A stretch of DNA of 64,000 nucleotides. Origin: Rossellomorea aquimaris (lineage in GTDB: Bacteria; Bacillota; Bacilli; Bacillales; Bacillaceae_B). The stretch spans positions 62,001-126,000 of the forward strand of contig NZ_JXZC01000003.1 in the NCBI RefSeq assembly GCF_000935355.1, in the 5' to 3' direction. Shown piece after piece: positions 1 to 8,404 of this stretch. Numbering within the stretch: the stretch's first letter is position 1; each line of letters starts with the position of its first letter. The notes below the pieces were generated by a model. The model ran no database searches. It saw only the letters and a list, made by a program, of their open reading frames with translations, and was not told the origin of the DNA. The position numbers were made by a program, and so were the translations under genes.

Positions 1-338
1 TTTATGGAGAAGTATTCGGCTGGAAGTTCGAAGACTGGAGTGATTTCGCCGGAATGCCTTACTTTGGTGCGGTGACAGGGGATGAGAATGAGATGGGGAT
101 CAATGGTGCATTGATGCAGCGTCAAAGTCCCCGACCAGAGCCGAATCAACCGATGAATGGATATTCATGTACGATGGGCGTGGAGAATTATGATGAAACG
201 GAGAAACTCATTCTTGATCATGGCGGAAAGGTTGCCATGCCGAAGTACGCCCTGCCAGGTATGGCGTGGCAAGGTTACTACATAGATACGGAAGGCAATG
301 TATTCGGAATCCATCAGCCGGATAAGGATGCGAAGTAG
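1..338 (+). CDS. VOC family protein (glyoxalase/bleomycin-resistance fold), 5' partial
   Basis: The frame is open from the window edge (first full codon at base 3) to the stop at 336-338, so the true start lies upstream. The visible part begins with FGWKF, typical of the end of the first VOC beta-alpha-beta unit, and ends with the DTEGNVFGIHQ strand that carries the C-terminal metal-ligand region. Such small proteins bind a metal and act as lyases, dioxygenases or drug-binding proteins; the substrate cannot be told. The gene at 27477 is a second VOC protein with a related FGWEV segment. Confidence 0.8.
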   Translation, partial: YGEVFGWKFEDWSDFAGMPYFGAVTGDENEMGINGALMQRQSPRPEPNQPMNGYSCTMGVENYDETEKLILDHGGKVAMPKYALPGMAWQGYYIDTEGNVFGIHQPDKDAK

Positions 339-349
339 TAGAATGGGTG

Positions 350-380
350 TCTGACCTGAAAGGGTCAGGCGCTTTTTTTT
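350..380 (+). terminator. Rho-independent terminator after the VOC gene
   Basis: Stem CTGACCT / AGGGTCAG with a GAA loop, followed by a run of eight T. It lies 12 bases after the VOC stop codon. Confidence 0.85.
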
Positions 381-453
381 GTGAAGGATGAAGGAACCTG
401 GGGACAGATACATGTGGTAAAATAAGGATGTCTAAGAAAAAGGAGAATGCCCT

Positions 454-654
454 GTGGAAGTCTACATCATCACTTTCTTTTCAATCATCATCATATATAG
501 AACCGTGCATTCCATGATTAAGCTATTCACGATCGCTTATAAACGACAGGAACTTTCGAGGCGAAAGTATCGATGGATGGTGACGATCTCGATCTTGACA
601 GGTATGACAATAGTATCCATCTTACCTTTTACCTTTCAGGCGTTGTTTACGTAA
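454..654 (+). CDS. Small two-helix membrane protein, function unknown
   Basis: 66 aa starting at GTG 454, chosen because AAGGAG at 440-445 sits 8 bases upstream. The first 25 residues form a hydrophobic helix rich in isoleucine, then comes a basic loop (KRQELSRRKYR) and a second hydrophobic helix to the C terminus. The basic middle suggests the loop faces the cytoplasm. No family recognised. It is followed after 23 bases by another small membrane protein gene and is probably co-transcribed with it. Confidence 0.6.
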   Translation: MEVYIITFFSIIIIYRTVHSMIKLFTIAYKRQELSRRKYRWMVTISILTGMTIVSILPFTFQALFT

Positions 655-677
655 TAAGAAGAAAGGAGGAACCAACC

Positions 678-911
678 ATGCTGAAAAAAATAAGAATGAC
701 AATAAGCGTCATCGTTCTGGCTTTATCACTCTATGGATTGATGTCAGATCATAACGACATCCTTCCCTTTACCATGGCAGGCTTGGCGGTCCTCATGGTG
801 ATAATGGGAGCGGAAGAACACCAGAAGGATCGGAAATCGTATCGGAGCTATCTGTTTTATGCCGTATCCGCTTTCTTGCTCCTGGTGTCCATCCAAGATA
901 TTATCTACTAA
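678..911 (+). CDS. DUF3953-like small membrane protein
   Basis: 77 aa starting at ATG 678, placed by the GAAAGGAGG ribosome binding site at 661-669; the longer open frame from 573 overlaps the previous gene and has no binding site. Three hydrophobic segments, with a charged link EEHQKDRKSYRSY between the second and third. Length, the TMAGLAVLMVIMG segment and the C-terminal VSIQ resemble the DUF3953 (YczI) family as I recall it. Function unknown. Confidence 0.65.
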   Translation: MLKKIRMTISVIVLALSLYGLMSDHNDILPFTMAGLAVLMVIMGAEEHQKDRKSYRSYLFYAVSAFLLLVSIQDIIY

Positions 912-960
912 ATTCTTCATCCTTGAGATGATCGTATGATCATAACAATCGAAAAAAGTG

Positions 961-1938
961 TTATTTATATCGACGATAAAACGAAACAGCTGCCTCTGCC
1001 ATTTCCAGGATTTTCTGATGAAGGTCATCCGGTTCGACTACCCTTACCTGGTCAGCAAACCCGAGGAGATATCCTTTCGCTTCTTCTTCTGTATCAAACG
1101 AGAGGGTAACGGGTATCCAGTCTTTTTTGGTTCTATCGCCGATTTCAAGTACTCGTGCAAAACGGCCGGTGAAAGTCAGCCTTGACAGGGTGGAGGGATT
1201 GACTTCCACCTTCACTTCATATGAAGGCAATTTTTTTATAAAGGCTTGGGTTGAAGAATTCCAGTATTGAGCCAGGTTAAAGTCGTTTGGTCGTGTAAAG
1301 GTTTCCTTTAAAGAAACCGCAGATTGAATCCGGGAAGCCCTGTAATTCCGGGTGTCTCCATTTTCTTTGGTGGCGATCAAGTACCAGAGGTCGCCCTTCG
1401 CCACCAGACCAAGTGGTGACACAGTGCGATCGTCCATATTTCCGTCAGCCCGTTGATAGGTGATCCTCAGTTTGTTTACTGTCCATATGGCCTCTTTGAT
1501 CACTTCGAATGAGGCTATTCTTTCTTTTTGCTTCCGCCATGAGCTTGTGTCAATATGGATCCGGTTCCATACGCCTTTCGCGTTTTCACGGTAGGTGGAT
1601 GGGAGGGAGGCGATGAGTTTATTTCTGGCTTCCTCGGACGTTCGGCTCAATCCGAGATCGTCGAGGAGGTGGGCTGACGGTGACACGAACAACGCCCGGA
1701 TCTCAGATTCCTTCAACCCGGTGAGATCCGTCTGGTAGTCTTCGAGCAATGACCACCCTCCGTTTTTTCCTCGCTCTGCGACAACGGGGATGCCCGTTCC
1801 GCTTAGTGCATCCATATCCCTGTAAATCGTCCGTTCGGAAACTTCCAATCTCTCTGACAGTTCTTTGGCGGTCATTTGACCGTGGGTTTGTAATAATAAA
1901 AGGATGGATACAAGTCTGTCGCCTCTCATCTGCTTCAC
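961..1938 (-). CDS. YafY-type transcriptional regulator: HTH_11 domain plus WYL domain
   Basis: 325 aa. The N-terminal ~60 residues are a DeoR/HTH_11 winged helix (LVSILLLLQTHGQMTAKELSE, then SERTIYRDMDAL). Residues ~135-215 contain the WYL ligand-sensing domain, with WTVNKLRITYQRADG and the PLGLVAKGDLWYLIA signature; a WCX-like C-terminal region follows. WYL regulators respond to small ligands or single-stranded nucleic acid. It is divergently transcribed from the SDR gene at 2042 with ~100 bp between the starts, so control of that neighbour and itself is likely (inference). Confidence 0.9.
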   Translation of the reverse strand: MKQMRGDRLVSILLLLQTHGQMTAKELSERLEVSERTIYRDMDALSGTGIPVVAERGKNGGWSLLEDYQTDLTGLKESEIRALFVSPSAHLLDDLGLSRTSEEARNKLIASLPSTYRENAKGVWNRIHIDTSSWRKQKERIASFEVIKEAIWTVNKLRITYQRADGNMDDRTVSPLGLVAKGDLWYLIATKENGDTRNYRASRIQSAVSLKETFTRPNDFNLAQYWNSSTQAFIKKLPSYEVKVEVNPSTLSRLTFTGRFARVLEIGDRTKKDWIPVTLSFDTEEEAKGYLLGFADQVRVVEPDDLHQKILEMAEAAVSFYRRYK

Positions 1939-2041
1939 CTTTTTCCTGAATTTATTAAGTTTATTTAATTAAATATGACAGTGGATGTCAAGAATAGGAT
2001 CGTATACTAAACGTATCTTACAGATGAAAGGAATGGGTTGG

Positions 2042-2875
2042 ATGAAATCACTGACTGGAAAAGTTGCACTCGTAACGGGTGGAAGCAGGGGAGCGGGACG
2101 CGCGATTGCGATTGAATTGGGAAAAGCCGGGGCAACGGTCTATGTCACGGGACGAAGCACCAGAGGGAAATCCACGCAAAATTTTCCCGGAACGATTGAC
2201 GACACGGCTTCTCAAATAGAAGAGGCTGGCGGGAAGGGGATTGCGGTTCGTTGTGATCATACGATTGATGCAGAAACAGAAGCGGTCATCAGGCAGATTC
2301 GTGAAGAACAAGGTAAATTGGATATTCTGATCAATAATGTGTGGGGAGCCCATGACATCGGGGTGAATCCGGGATCGTTCTGGGAGCTGCCGCTCACGAA
2401 TTGGGATACGATGTTCACGGCCGGTGTCCGGGCTCAGCTGGCGACGAATCACTTTGCCATTCCGTTACTACGTGAGAACAAAGAAGCCCTTATCATTCAC
2501 ACGACCTTCTGGGATGATGGCAAGTACACGGGGCAGTTCTATTATGATCTTGCGAAGAATGCACTCGTCCGTATGGCGTATGGGCTTTCAGAAGAATTAA
2601 AAGGAGATCATATCGCGGTCCTTGCGGTTTCGCCGGGGTTCATGAGGACAGAGCTTGTGCTCGAACATATGGGAGTGGACGAGGAGAACTGGCAGGAAGC
2701 AGAAGACTTGAAGAAATCCGAAACGCCTTACTATGTGGGTCGGGCCGTCACAGCGCTCGCGAAGGATCCTAAGGTGATGGAAAAGTCGGGACAGGTGTTC
2801 AGAGCGGGTGACTTAGCGAAGGAATATGAGTTTACCGATGTGGATGGGCGTTATATTCCGCCGTTCACGATGTAG
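2042..2875 (+). CDS. SDR family NAD(P)-dependent oxidoreductase
   Basis: 277 aa from ATG 2042 (GAAAGGAATG at 2026-2034); in-frame ATGs at 2024 and 2033 are alternatives. The Rossmann cofactor motif TGGSRGAG lies at residues ~11-18, followed by the SDR central strand ILINNVWG (the usual NNAG is altered) and a catalytic YxxxK (YDLAK). The C-terminal half has long insertions seen in oxidoreductases annotated as DUF-type SDRs in bacilli. Substrate unknown. Paired with the divergent WYL regulator. A terminator follows at 2884-2908. Confidence 0.88.
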   Translation: MKSLTGKVALVTGGSRGAGRAIAIELGKAGATVYVTGRSTRGKSTQNFPGTIDDTASQIEEAGGKGIAVRCDHTIDAETEAVIRQIREEQGKLDILINNVWGAHDIGVNPGSFWELPLTNWDTMFTAGVRAQLATNHFAIPLLRENKEALIIHTTFWDDGKYTGQFYYDLAKNALVRMAYGLSEELKGDHIAVLAVSPGFMRTELVLEHMGVDEENWQEAEDLKKSETPYYVGRAVTALAKDPKVMEKSGQVFRAGDLAKEYEFTDVDGRYIPPFTM

Positions 2876-2883
2876 GATGCATG

Positions 2884-2908
2884 TCCCCCTTTAAAAGGGG
2901 GGCTTTTT
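2884..2908 (+). terminator. Rho-independent terminator after the SDR gene
   Basis: Near-perfect hairpin CCCCCTTT / AAAGGGGG followed directly by TTTTT, 9 bases after the stop codon. Confidence 0.85.
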
Positions 2909-2990
2909 CTATTTGTGGATACAGTCTTAACCCATAACTAAGTCGAATAGACTATTCATGATAACCACTTTTAGAAGGAATAGGGGTGGC

Positions 2991-3725
2991 ATGATGTTTT
3001 CAGTTACAGAAATGCGTACGTTCGAGTTGTTTTCTGTCCCGCATATCACTGTGCTTTTGATGTTTGTGGCTATATCTGTTTTTCTGCTCTATGGCAGGCG
3101 ACTCCTCAAGCCTTATCAGCCAATCATCAAGTGGACGTTATTCGGAATCCTGGTCCTTAGCGAGGTGTCATGGCATATTTGGCTCGTGGCTACGGGACAG
3201 TGGGAGGTGGGGGACCTGCCTCTGCAGCTTTGTTCCGTCAGTACCTTTATCGGGATTTATTTATTCCTGAAGCCCAATCGGAAGGTATTTTATCTGTTGT
3301 TCTTTATCGGGTTCCTGCCTCCCATTTTAAGCATGGTCACACCTGAAATGTTTTATCAATTTCCTCATTACCGCTTTCTTAAATATTTCCTCCATCATGC
3401 AGCGATTGCATGGTCCGTCCTTTATTTCATCGTGTATGAGGGATACCGGGTACCAAGAAAAGCTGTATGGACCGGATTCGTCATGGTCAACCTTCTCGCC
3501 CTGCCGATTTTCTTCCTGAATATTCTTCTCGACACGAATTTCTTTTACTTAGCCAATCCAACGGAATCCAAAACGATCCTGTCCTTTTTCGGCTCCAGCT
3601 ACATGTACTATATCAATCTTGAAATCGCTGCACTTATCGTTTTTTACATCACCTATCTCCCAATGGGAATGCTGATGAAACGGGAGAGGGAAAAGGGTGA
3701 AGTTCAATCTGATGGATTTACTTAA
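2991..3725 (+). CDS. YwaF-type (TIGR02206) integral membrane protein
   Basis: 244 aa starting at ATG 2991 (weak AGGGGTGG site; ATG 2994 is equally possible). About seven hydrophobic helices. The conserved WHIWLVATGQW...LPLQLCSVSTF segment and the C-terminal MYYINLEIAALIVFYITYLP are what I recognise as the TIGR02206/YwaF family of unknown function. A terminator follows. Confidence 0.75.
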   Translation: MMFSVTEMRTFELFSVPHITVLLMFVAISVFLLYGRRLLKPYQPIIKWTLFGILVLSEVSWHIWLVATGQWEVGDLPLQLCSVSTFIGIYLFLKPNRKVFYLLFFIGFLPPILSMVTPEMFYQFPHYRFLKYFLHHAAIAWSVLYFIVYEGYRVPRKAVWTGFVMVNLLALPIFFLNILLDTNFFYLANPTESKTILSFFGSSYMYYINLEIAALIVFYITYLPMGMLMKREREKGEVQSDGFT

Positions 3726-3785
3726 TTCCAGTTTTATCATTCCGTAATAACCAGGGACTTAACCAGCTTACTGTTTAATCAAATA

Positions 3786-3819
3786 CAAAAGACCCGTCCT
3801 CACGAATGACGGGTCTTTT
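3786..3819 (+). terminator. Rho-independent terminator after the YwaF-type gene
   Basis: Stem AAAAGACCCGTC / GACGGGTCTTTT with a 9-base loop and a short T run. Confidence 0.85.
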
Positions 3820-3978
3820 CAGCTTTCTCATATTTCACCTGTTCCACCTGCATAATAACCCCATAGACCCATATCCAGCCAATCAGCCCGACTTACGAAT
3901 CATTGACGGGTTCTTCGCTTCTGTTATAGTTTAGACTGGCTGAAAGTCGGAATGGAATAAGGAAAGGGGGGAGTGTAG

Positions 3979-5691
3979 ATGAGGAGTGTCCGGGGTCGTT
4001 TGTTCGGGATGTTGCTGCTGTTCATCATTTTGCCGTATTTTCTGTCGGTGTTCATTATTTATAACAATACGAAGACGAGTGTCGAGGAGCACGAGATCGA
4101 GACGAGCCGGGAAGAGATGAGGGAAAGCGGTGCGGTACTGGAACGGTATTTCGATGATATGACTTCGCTTCCCTATGCCCTTTATAACGACCCTGATGTT
4201 TTAAGAGTATTCGAACAGGGACTGAAGGGGGAACAGGAGGATTCCTTTGAGAGAAGCATGAAGGTTTTCTCCGTCACCCGTCCTGACATCCGTCAACTGC
4301 GCTTTTATTTCAACAGGGATCAAGAGGCAATGTCGGTATACCGCTCAAAGTTCAGTGCCCCGAAAGTGCAAGGGGATGTCCTTCTGGATCCCCTTTTTAA
4401 AAAGTTGTATCAGTCAGAGCAGAATTATCTTATTGAAGCTCCCCATGTGATCGAGAATGCCGGAAACGCCGCAATCATCCCGGAATCGGATAAGACGAAG
4501 GTGCTTACCATCCATCACAAGGTGAGGAATATCCTGACGGGTAAGTTTCTTGGATTCCTGTCCATGGATATTGAAGTGAATTCGTACGGGTCGATCATCC
4601 AGCATCTGTCCGATGGGGGAGATGCACGGGTGGCCCTCCTGGATGAAAAGGATACCATCATCTATTCAAGTCGAAAGGGGGATTCCATCAAAGGGAAGCC
4701 ATCACCTGACGAGCTCATTCTCGAAGAGCAGCTTGAGGGAAACCTTGAAGGCTGGAAGCTGGTGAAGATCATTTCGAAGGATTCCCTGTTCAAGGACGTA
4801 AATGAAGCTGCGTATTCGAATATACTATTGGGGATCGGTGTAGTTGGCCTCGGGATCATCATGGTCATGGTGATTTCCCATATCATCACGAAACCCATCA
4901 TTCACCTTAGTGAAAAGGTAAGGAGCATAGAAGGTGGCAATTTGGATATCGACTTCACCACCTACCGGAAGGATGAGCTGGGACATTTGGAAGAACATAT
5001 GGATGATATGATGCATCGGATCAATGAGCATATCGATCGTGAGTATAAATTGGAAATCGAAAGCCGTAAGAATCAGTTCCATGCCTTGAAATCCCAGGTG
5101 AATCCTCATTTCCTCTTCAATGCCCTTCAAACGATCGGCGCTGTCGCCCTCAGGTCCAATGCGAAGGATGTGTACAGGCTCATCACCTCCCTGTCGAAGA
5201 TGATGAGGTATTCCCTTCATGCGGATCAGTGGGTCACGGTCAAGGATGAGCTCACCTATATCGAGTCATACCTCTCCCTTCAGAAGGAACGCTTCGGGGA
5301 AGGGGTCCGGGCGGATATCATAGTGGATGAGGAAGTGCTTCCTGCATCCATTCCCAGCATGGTCCTCCAACCCCTTGTGGAGAATTATTTCAAGCACAGC
5401 TATGAAGAAGGATATGAGAATGCTTCCTTGTCCATCCACGGGAAACGAGAGGGGAATTCCATTACCTTCATTGTACAAAACACCGGTGCATCCATGACCG
5501 AAGAAGAGTTGGAACGGATTCAGGCATTCCTTCACAAGGAAGATCGCCGTTCAAATTCAGGGATTGGTCTGAAGAATATATATGATCGACTGAAGTTGAA
5601 TTTCAATGATGAAGCATCGTTTGACATAGACAGAATGGAAGGGAAGGGCTTCAGGGTCACCATGACCCTTCCGTTCCTGGAAAATCGCTAG
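3979..5691 (+). CDS. YesM-type sensor histidine kinase
   Basis: 570 aa with the GGGGGGAG binding site just upstream. Layout: N-terminal membrane helix (~residues 8-28), extracellular sensor region to ~275, second helix (~278-300), HAMP linker (~302-355, ITKPIIHLSEKVRSI), then the His_kinase domain with NPHFLFN (phospho-acceptor His ~377) and a HATPase_c domain (N-box LVENYFKHS, G-box GIGLKNIYDRL). This is the LytS/YesM kinase class that pairs with AraC-type response regulators to control carbohydrate uptake and breakdown. It is followed by its regulator and a solute-binding lipoprotein in one operon. Confidence 0.95.
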   Translation: MRSVRGRLFGMLLLFIILPYFLSVFIIYNNTKTSVEEHEIETSREEMRESGAVLERYFDDMTSLPYALYNDPDVLRVFEQGLKGEQEDSFERSMKVFSVTRPDIRQLRFYFNRDQEAMSVYRSKFSAPKVQGDVLLDPLFKKLYQSEQNYLIEAPHVIENAGNAAIIPESDKTKVLTIHHKVRNILTGKFLGFLSMDIEVNSYGSIIQHLSDGGDARVALLDEKDTIIYSSRKGDSIKGKPSPDELILEEQLEGNLEGWKLVKIISKDSLFKDVNEAAYSNILLGIGVVGLGIIMVMVISHIITKPIIHLSEKVRSIEGGNLDIDFTTYRKDELGHLEEHMDDMMHRINEHIDREYKLEIESRKNQFHALKSQVNPHFLFNALQTIGAVALRSNAKDVYRLITSLSKMMRYSLHADQWVTVKDELTYIESYLSLQKERFGEGVRADIIVDEEVLPASIPSMVLQPLVENYFKHSYEEGYENASLSIHGKREGNSITFIVQNTGASMTEEELERIQAFLHKEDRRSNSGIGLKNIYDRLKLNFNDEASFDIDRMEGKGFRVTMTLPFLENR

Positions 5692-5707
5692 AGAGGGGGA
5701 AAACCGA

Positions 5708-6868
5708 ATGAAAGCACTGATTGTCGATGATGAACGGAATGTCCGCAATGTCCTCCGCCAGCTCGGGGAATGGGAGAGGCTCGGCATCACGGAGATCTTT
5801 GAGGCGGCGAATGGACTCGAAGCACTCGGGATCATTAAGAAAGAGGAACCCGAGATCATCTTCACAGATATCAAAATGCCGAAGATGACAGGGATGGAGC
5901 TCATTGAAGAAATCAATCATCAGCTTTCCTTCAAGGGAAAGATCATCCTCGTCACCGGGTATGACGATTATACCTTCATGCGGAAGGCGATCCAGTTGAA
6001 CAGCTTCGATTATCTGCTTAAGCCTATTGAGGAGGAGGCGTTCCAGCTTGTCCTTGAAAAAGTGGTGAAGGCTGTGACGGAGGAAGCGGAAGAGGGAATC
6101 GAGCAGGGAGAAATCCTGGAAGAAGCCATGAGACTGCGCAGCAATCAAATCATGACCGCCATCTGCTCTGGAGAGACGGTCTCTGTGGACACCCTCGTGC
6201 CCCTTCTACCCGATGAAGGGGAAATGGACATGACGCTTCTTTCCTTCTATGGGAAACAGCGTCCGGACATACATATAGAAGCCTTGGATGAAGAACTTCG
6301 AATCCGGAAAATCGGCAGGGCATTCACCTTTCTTCACGGGGACAACCTTTGCATTGTGGTCACCTTGAAGGATCAGTGGCTCTATGTGGAAGAGTGGATG
6401 AGTGAAAACCTGACCGTTCCCGTCCGTCTCGTCCAGGACAAGCTCGGTTCCCTGGGAAGTATCCGGGACGTGTTCGAAGGATTATCCCATGAGCTTGAAC
6501 AGAATCAGTACCGGACCATCCGCCGTCCCGATGAAATGGAGGCTGCAAGGCGCATCCAGGAAATCGTTTCCTATGTAGAGACCTATTATATGGAGGACAT
6601 TTCCCTTGAAAAGTTGTCCAAAATGTTTTTCCTCACAAGAGAACATATCTCAAGGACATTCAAGAAAGAAACAGGCATGACCCTGTCGAAGTTCGTGACA
6701 AAGCTCCGGATCGAACAGGCGAAATCATGGCTTATGGAGACGGAGGAGTCGATCTATTCGATTTCCACCATGCTAGGCTATCAGGATGAGAAATATTTCT
6801 CGAAGCTTTTTAAAAAAGTGACCGGACTGACGCCATTTGAATACCGGTCAAGTGGGGGTTCTGAATGA
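5708..6868 (+). CDS. YesN-type response regulator: receiver plus AraC HTH
   Basis: 386 aa. The receiver domain (1-~120) has the acidic pair DD at 7-8, the phospho-acceptor Asp54 in FTDIKMP and the conserved Lys in LLKPI. A poorly conserved linker (~125-275) follows. The C-terminal ~100 residues are an AraC-type double helix-turn-helix (LEKLSKMFFLTREHISRTFKKETG, then ISTMLGYQDEKYFSKLFKKVTGLTPFEYR). Partner of the kinase just upstream (16-bp gap); its stop overlaps the next start by 4 bases. Plausible targets are its own operon and the levan genes downstream (inference). Confidence 0.95.
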   Translation: MKALIVDDERNVRNVLRQLGEWERLGITEIFEAANGLEALGIIKKEEPEIIFTDIKMPKMTGMELIEEINHQLSFKGKIILVTGYDDYTFMRKAIQLNSFDYLLKPIEEEAFQLVLEKVVKAVTEEAEEGIEQGEILEEAMRLRSNQIMTAICSGETVSVDTLVPLLPDEGEMDMTLLSFYGKQRPDIHIEALDEELRIRKIGRAFTFLHGDNLCIVVTLKDQWLYVEEWMSENLTVPVRLVQDKLGSLGSIRDVFEGLSHELEQNQYRTIRRPDEMEAARRIQEIVSYVETYYMEDISLEKLSKMFFLTREHISRTFKKETGMTLSKFVTKLRIEQAKSWLMETEESIYSISTMLGYQDEKYFSKLFKKVTGLTPFEYRSSGGSE

Positions 6869-8133
6869 AACAGAAACTACTGAAAGCCTTCTTCATCGGC
6901 TTCATCTCTGTCACGCTCACAGCTTGCGGCGAGACCAATGAAGTGAAAAAGGAACCGGAACCTGAAGAAGAAAAGGTCACCCTCACGATCCGCAATCCCA
7001 AGGTGGAAATCGCCAGCGAGTTCGAACAGATGGTATCCGCTTATGAGGAAGAAAACCCGGGAGTCACCATCAAGGTGGAAACCGTAGGGGGAGCGGCGGA
7101 TGATTATTCCGATATCACGGCGAAGCTTGCAGCGGGTGAAGGACCGGATATCTTTACCAACCTCGGAAGGGAAGCCGCGAAGGAATGGAGACGGTTTTTA
7201 GAAGATATGTCAGATGAGCCTTGGGTCAACAGGGCATCAGAGAATGTGCTCAGCGGGATCACCTTGGGCAATAAGGTATACGGGATGCCGATGAATATAG
7301 AAGGCTTCGGTATTGTATACAACCGGGAACTCTTTCAAAAGGCGGGCATCACATCCCCCCCTTCCACTTACCTGGAGCTAGAGGAAGCAGCTGCGAAACT
7401 CGACCGGAAGGGGATCATGCCATTTGCCAACGGCTATTACGAAGATTGGAAGCTCGGCCACCATATGGCGAGTGTCGCCTTTGCCCAAGCAGATAAGGGG
7501 TTCACTCAAGGATTGGATAACGGTTCCGCAAGCTTCAGGGACAATCCTTCATTTCAGGATCTATTATCCCTCATCGATCTGACGGTCCGTTATGGAAATG
7601 GACGCCCCGCAAGAACCGATTATTATTCGGAGCTCAAACTGTTCACAGAGGGGAAGGCCGCCATGATTCTCCAGGGGAACTGGATCCAGCCGTTGCTCGA
7701 AGGAAAGAATATTCCTGTCGGCATGTTCCCCGTGCCTCTCAATGATCGTAAAGAAGGCAGGATCCTTGCAGGCGTCCCGGGATATTGGGTCATTAATTCC
7801 CAATCTTCCCCTGAGGCAAAACGTGAAGCGAAGAAGTTCCTGAACTGGATGGTGTCATCAGAGAAAGGACAGGTATACATGACGGAGAAGTTTCACTTCA
7901 TCCCCGCCTTCAAGGACATCCCCGTTAACGACATCGGCCCGCTCGGGGAGGAAACCCTGGAGCTGATCAAGGAGACGGACACCTTCAACTGGTCCTCATT
8001 CTCCCCTTGTATTAAAAAGGAGATGGGAGAAATCATGCAGGATTATATCAATGAAGCAAGCTCGAGACAGGATACATTAGAGCAGTTCGACCAGGCTTGG
8101 AAAGAAGGGGCATGCCTGTTATCCTCTTCTTGA
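6865..8133 (+). CDS. Extracellular sugar-type solute-binding lipoprotein, no transporter partner
   Basis: 422 aa with a lipoprotein signal peptide ending at LTAC, so Cys21 would be lipidated and anchored outside the membrane. The mature part is a family 1 solute-binding protein (LAAGEGPDIFTNLG, YGMPMNIEGFGIVYNRELF, GKAAMILQGNW), the type that binds oligosaccharides. The start overlaps the response regulator stop (ATGA), so expression is coupled. No permease or ATPase gene follows; a terminator does. It may deliver ligand to the kinase sensor domain, as in known three-component systems, or lend itself to a transporter elsewhere (both inference). Confidence 0.9.
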   Translation: MKQKLLKAFFIGFISVTLTACGETNEVKKEPEPEEEKVTLTIRNPKVEIASEFEQMVSAYEEENPGVTIKVETVGGAADDYSDITAKLAAGEGPDIFTNLGREAAKEWRRFLEDMSDEPWVNRASENVLSGITLGNKVYGMPMNIEGFGIVYNRELFQKAGITSPPSTYLELEEAAAKLDRKGIMPFANGYYEDWKLGHHMASVAFAQADKGFTQGLDNGSASFRDNPSFQDLLSLIDLTVRYGNGRPARTDYYSELKLFTEGKAAMILQGNWIQPLLEGKNIPVGMFPVPLNDRKEGRILAGVPGYWVINSQSSPEAKREAKKFLNWMVSSEKGQVYMTEKFHFIPAFKDIPVNDIGPLGEETLELIKETDTFNWSSFSPCIKKEMGEIMQDYINEASSRQDTLEQFDQAWKEGACLLSSS

Positions 8134-8139
8134 TAATAG

Positions 8140-8178
8140 AAAACCGACTCGTCTACATGGACGGGTCGGTTTCATTTT
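8140..8178 (+). terminator. Rho-independent terminator closing the kinase-regulator-SBP operon
   Basis: Stem AAACCGACTCGTC / GACGGGTCGGTTT with a short loop and a T-rich tail. It separates the sensor operon from sacB. Confidence 0.85.
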
Positions 8179-8404
8179 CAGCGCATTTTCACTCCGGGAC
8201 AAAAGGACTTCCGGAATATTCCCTGGATAGTCGTATTTCAATGACTATTATCCTCCACCTATGTAAGCCCATATTCCCCCTTATCAATTTAAGACGAAAA
8301 TGACATCAATCCGTGCCATATCCAGTTCGAGGCACCCCTCCTATACTGATAGATGTAAGGCGAGCTTAGAGCGCCGGAACTTATAATATACGAGGAGGAG
8401 TACA

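Noticed and set aside
2048..2452. 134-codon minus-strand frame inside the SDR gene
   Set aside because: Shadow of a well-supported gene; no family pattern.
8382..8387. TATAAT just before sacB as its -10
   Set aside because: It lies only about 10 bases before the binding site and has no -35 at a 17-bp distance, so it would give almost no leader.
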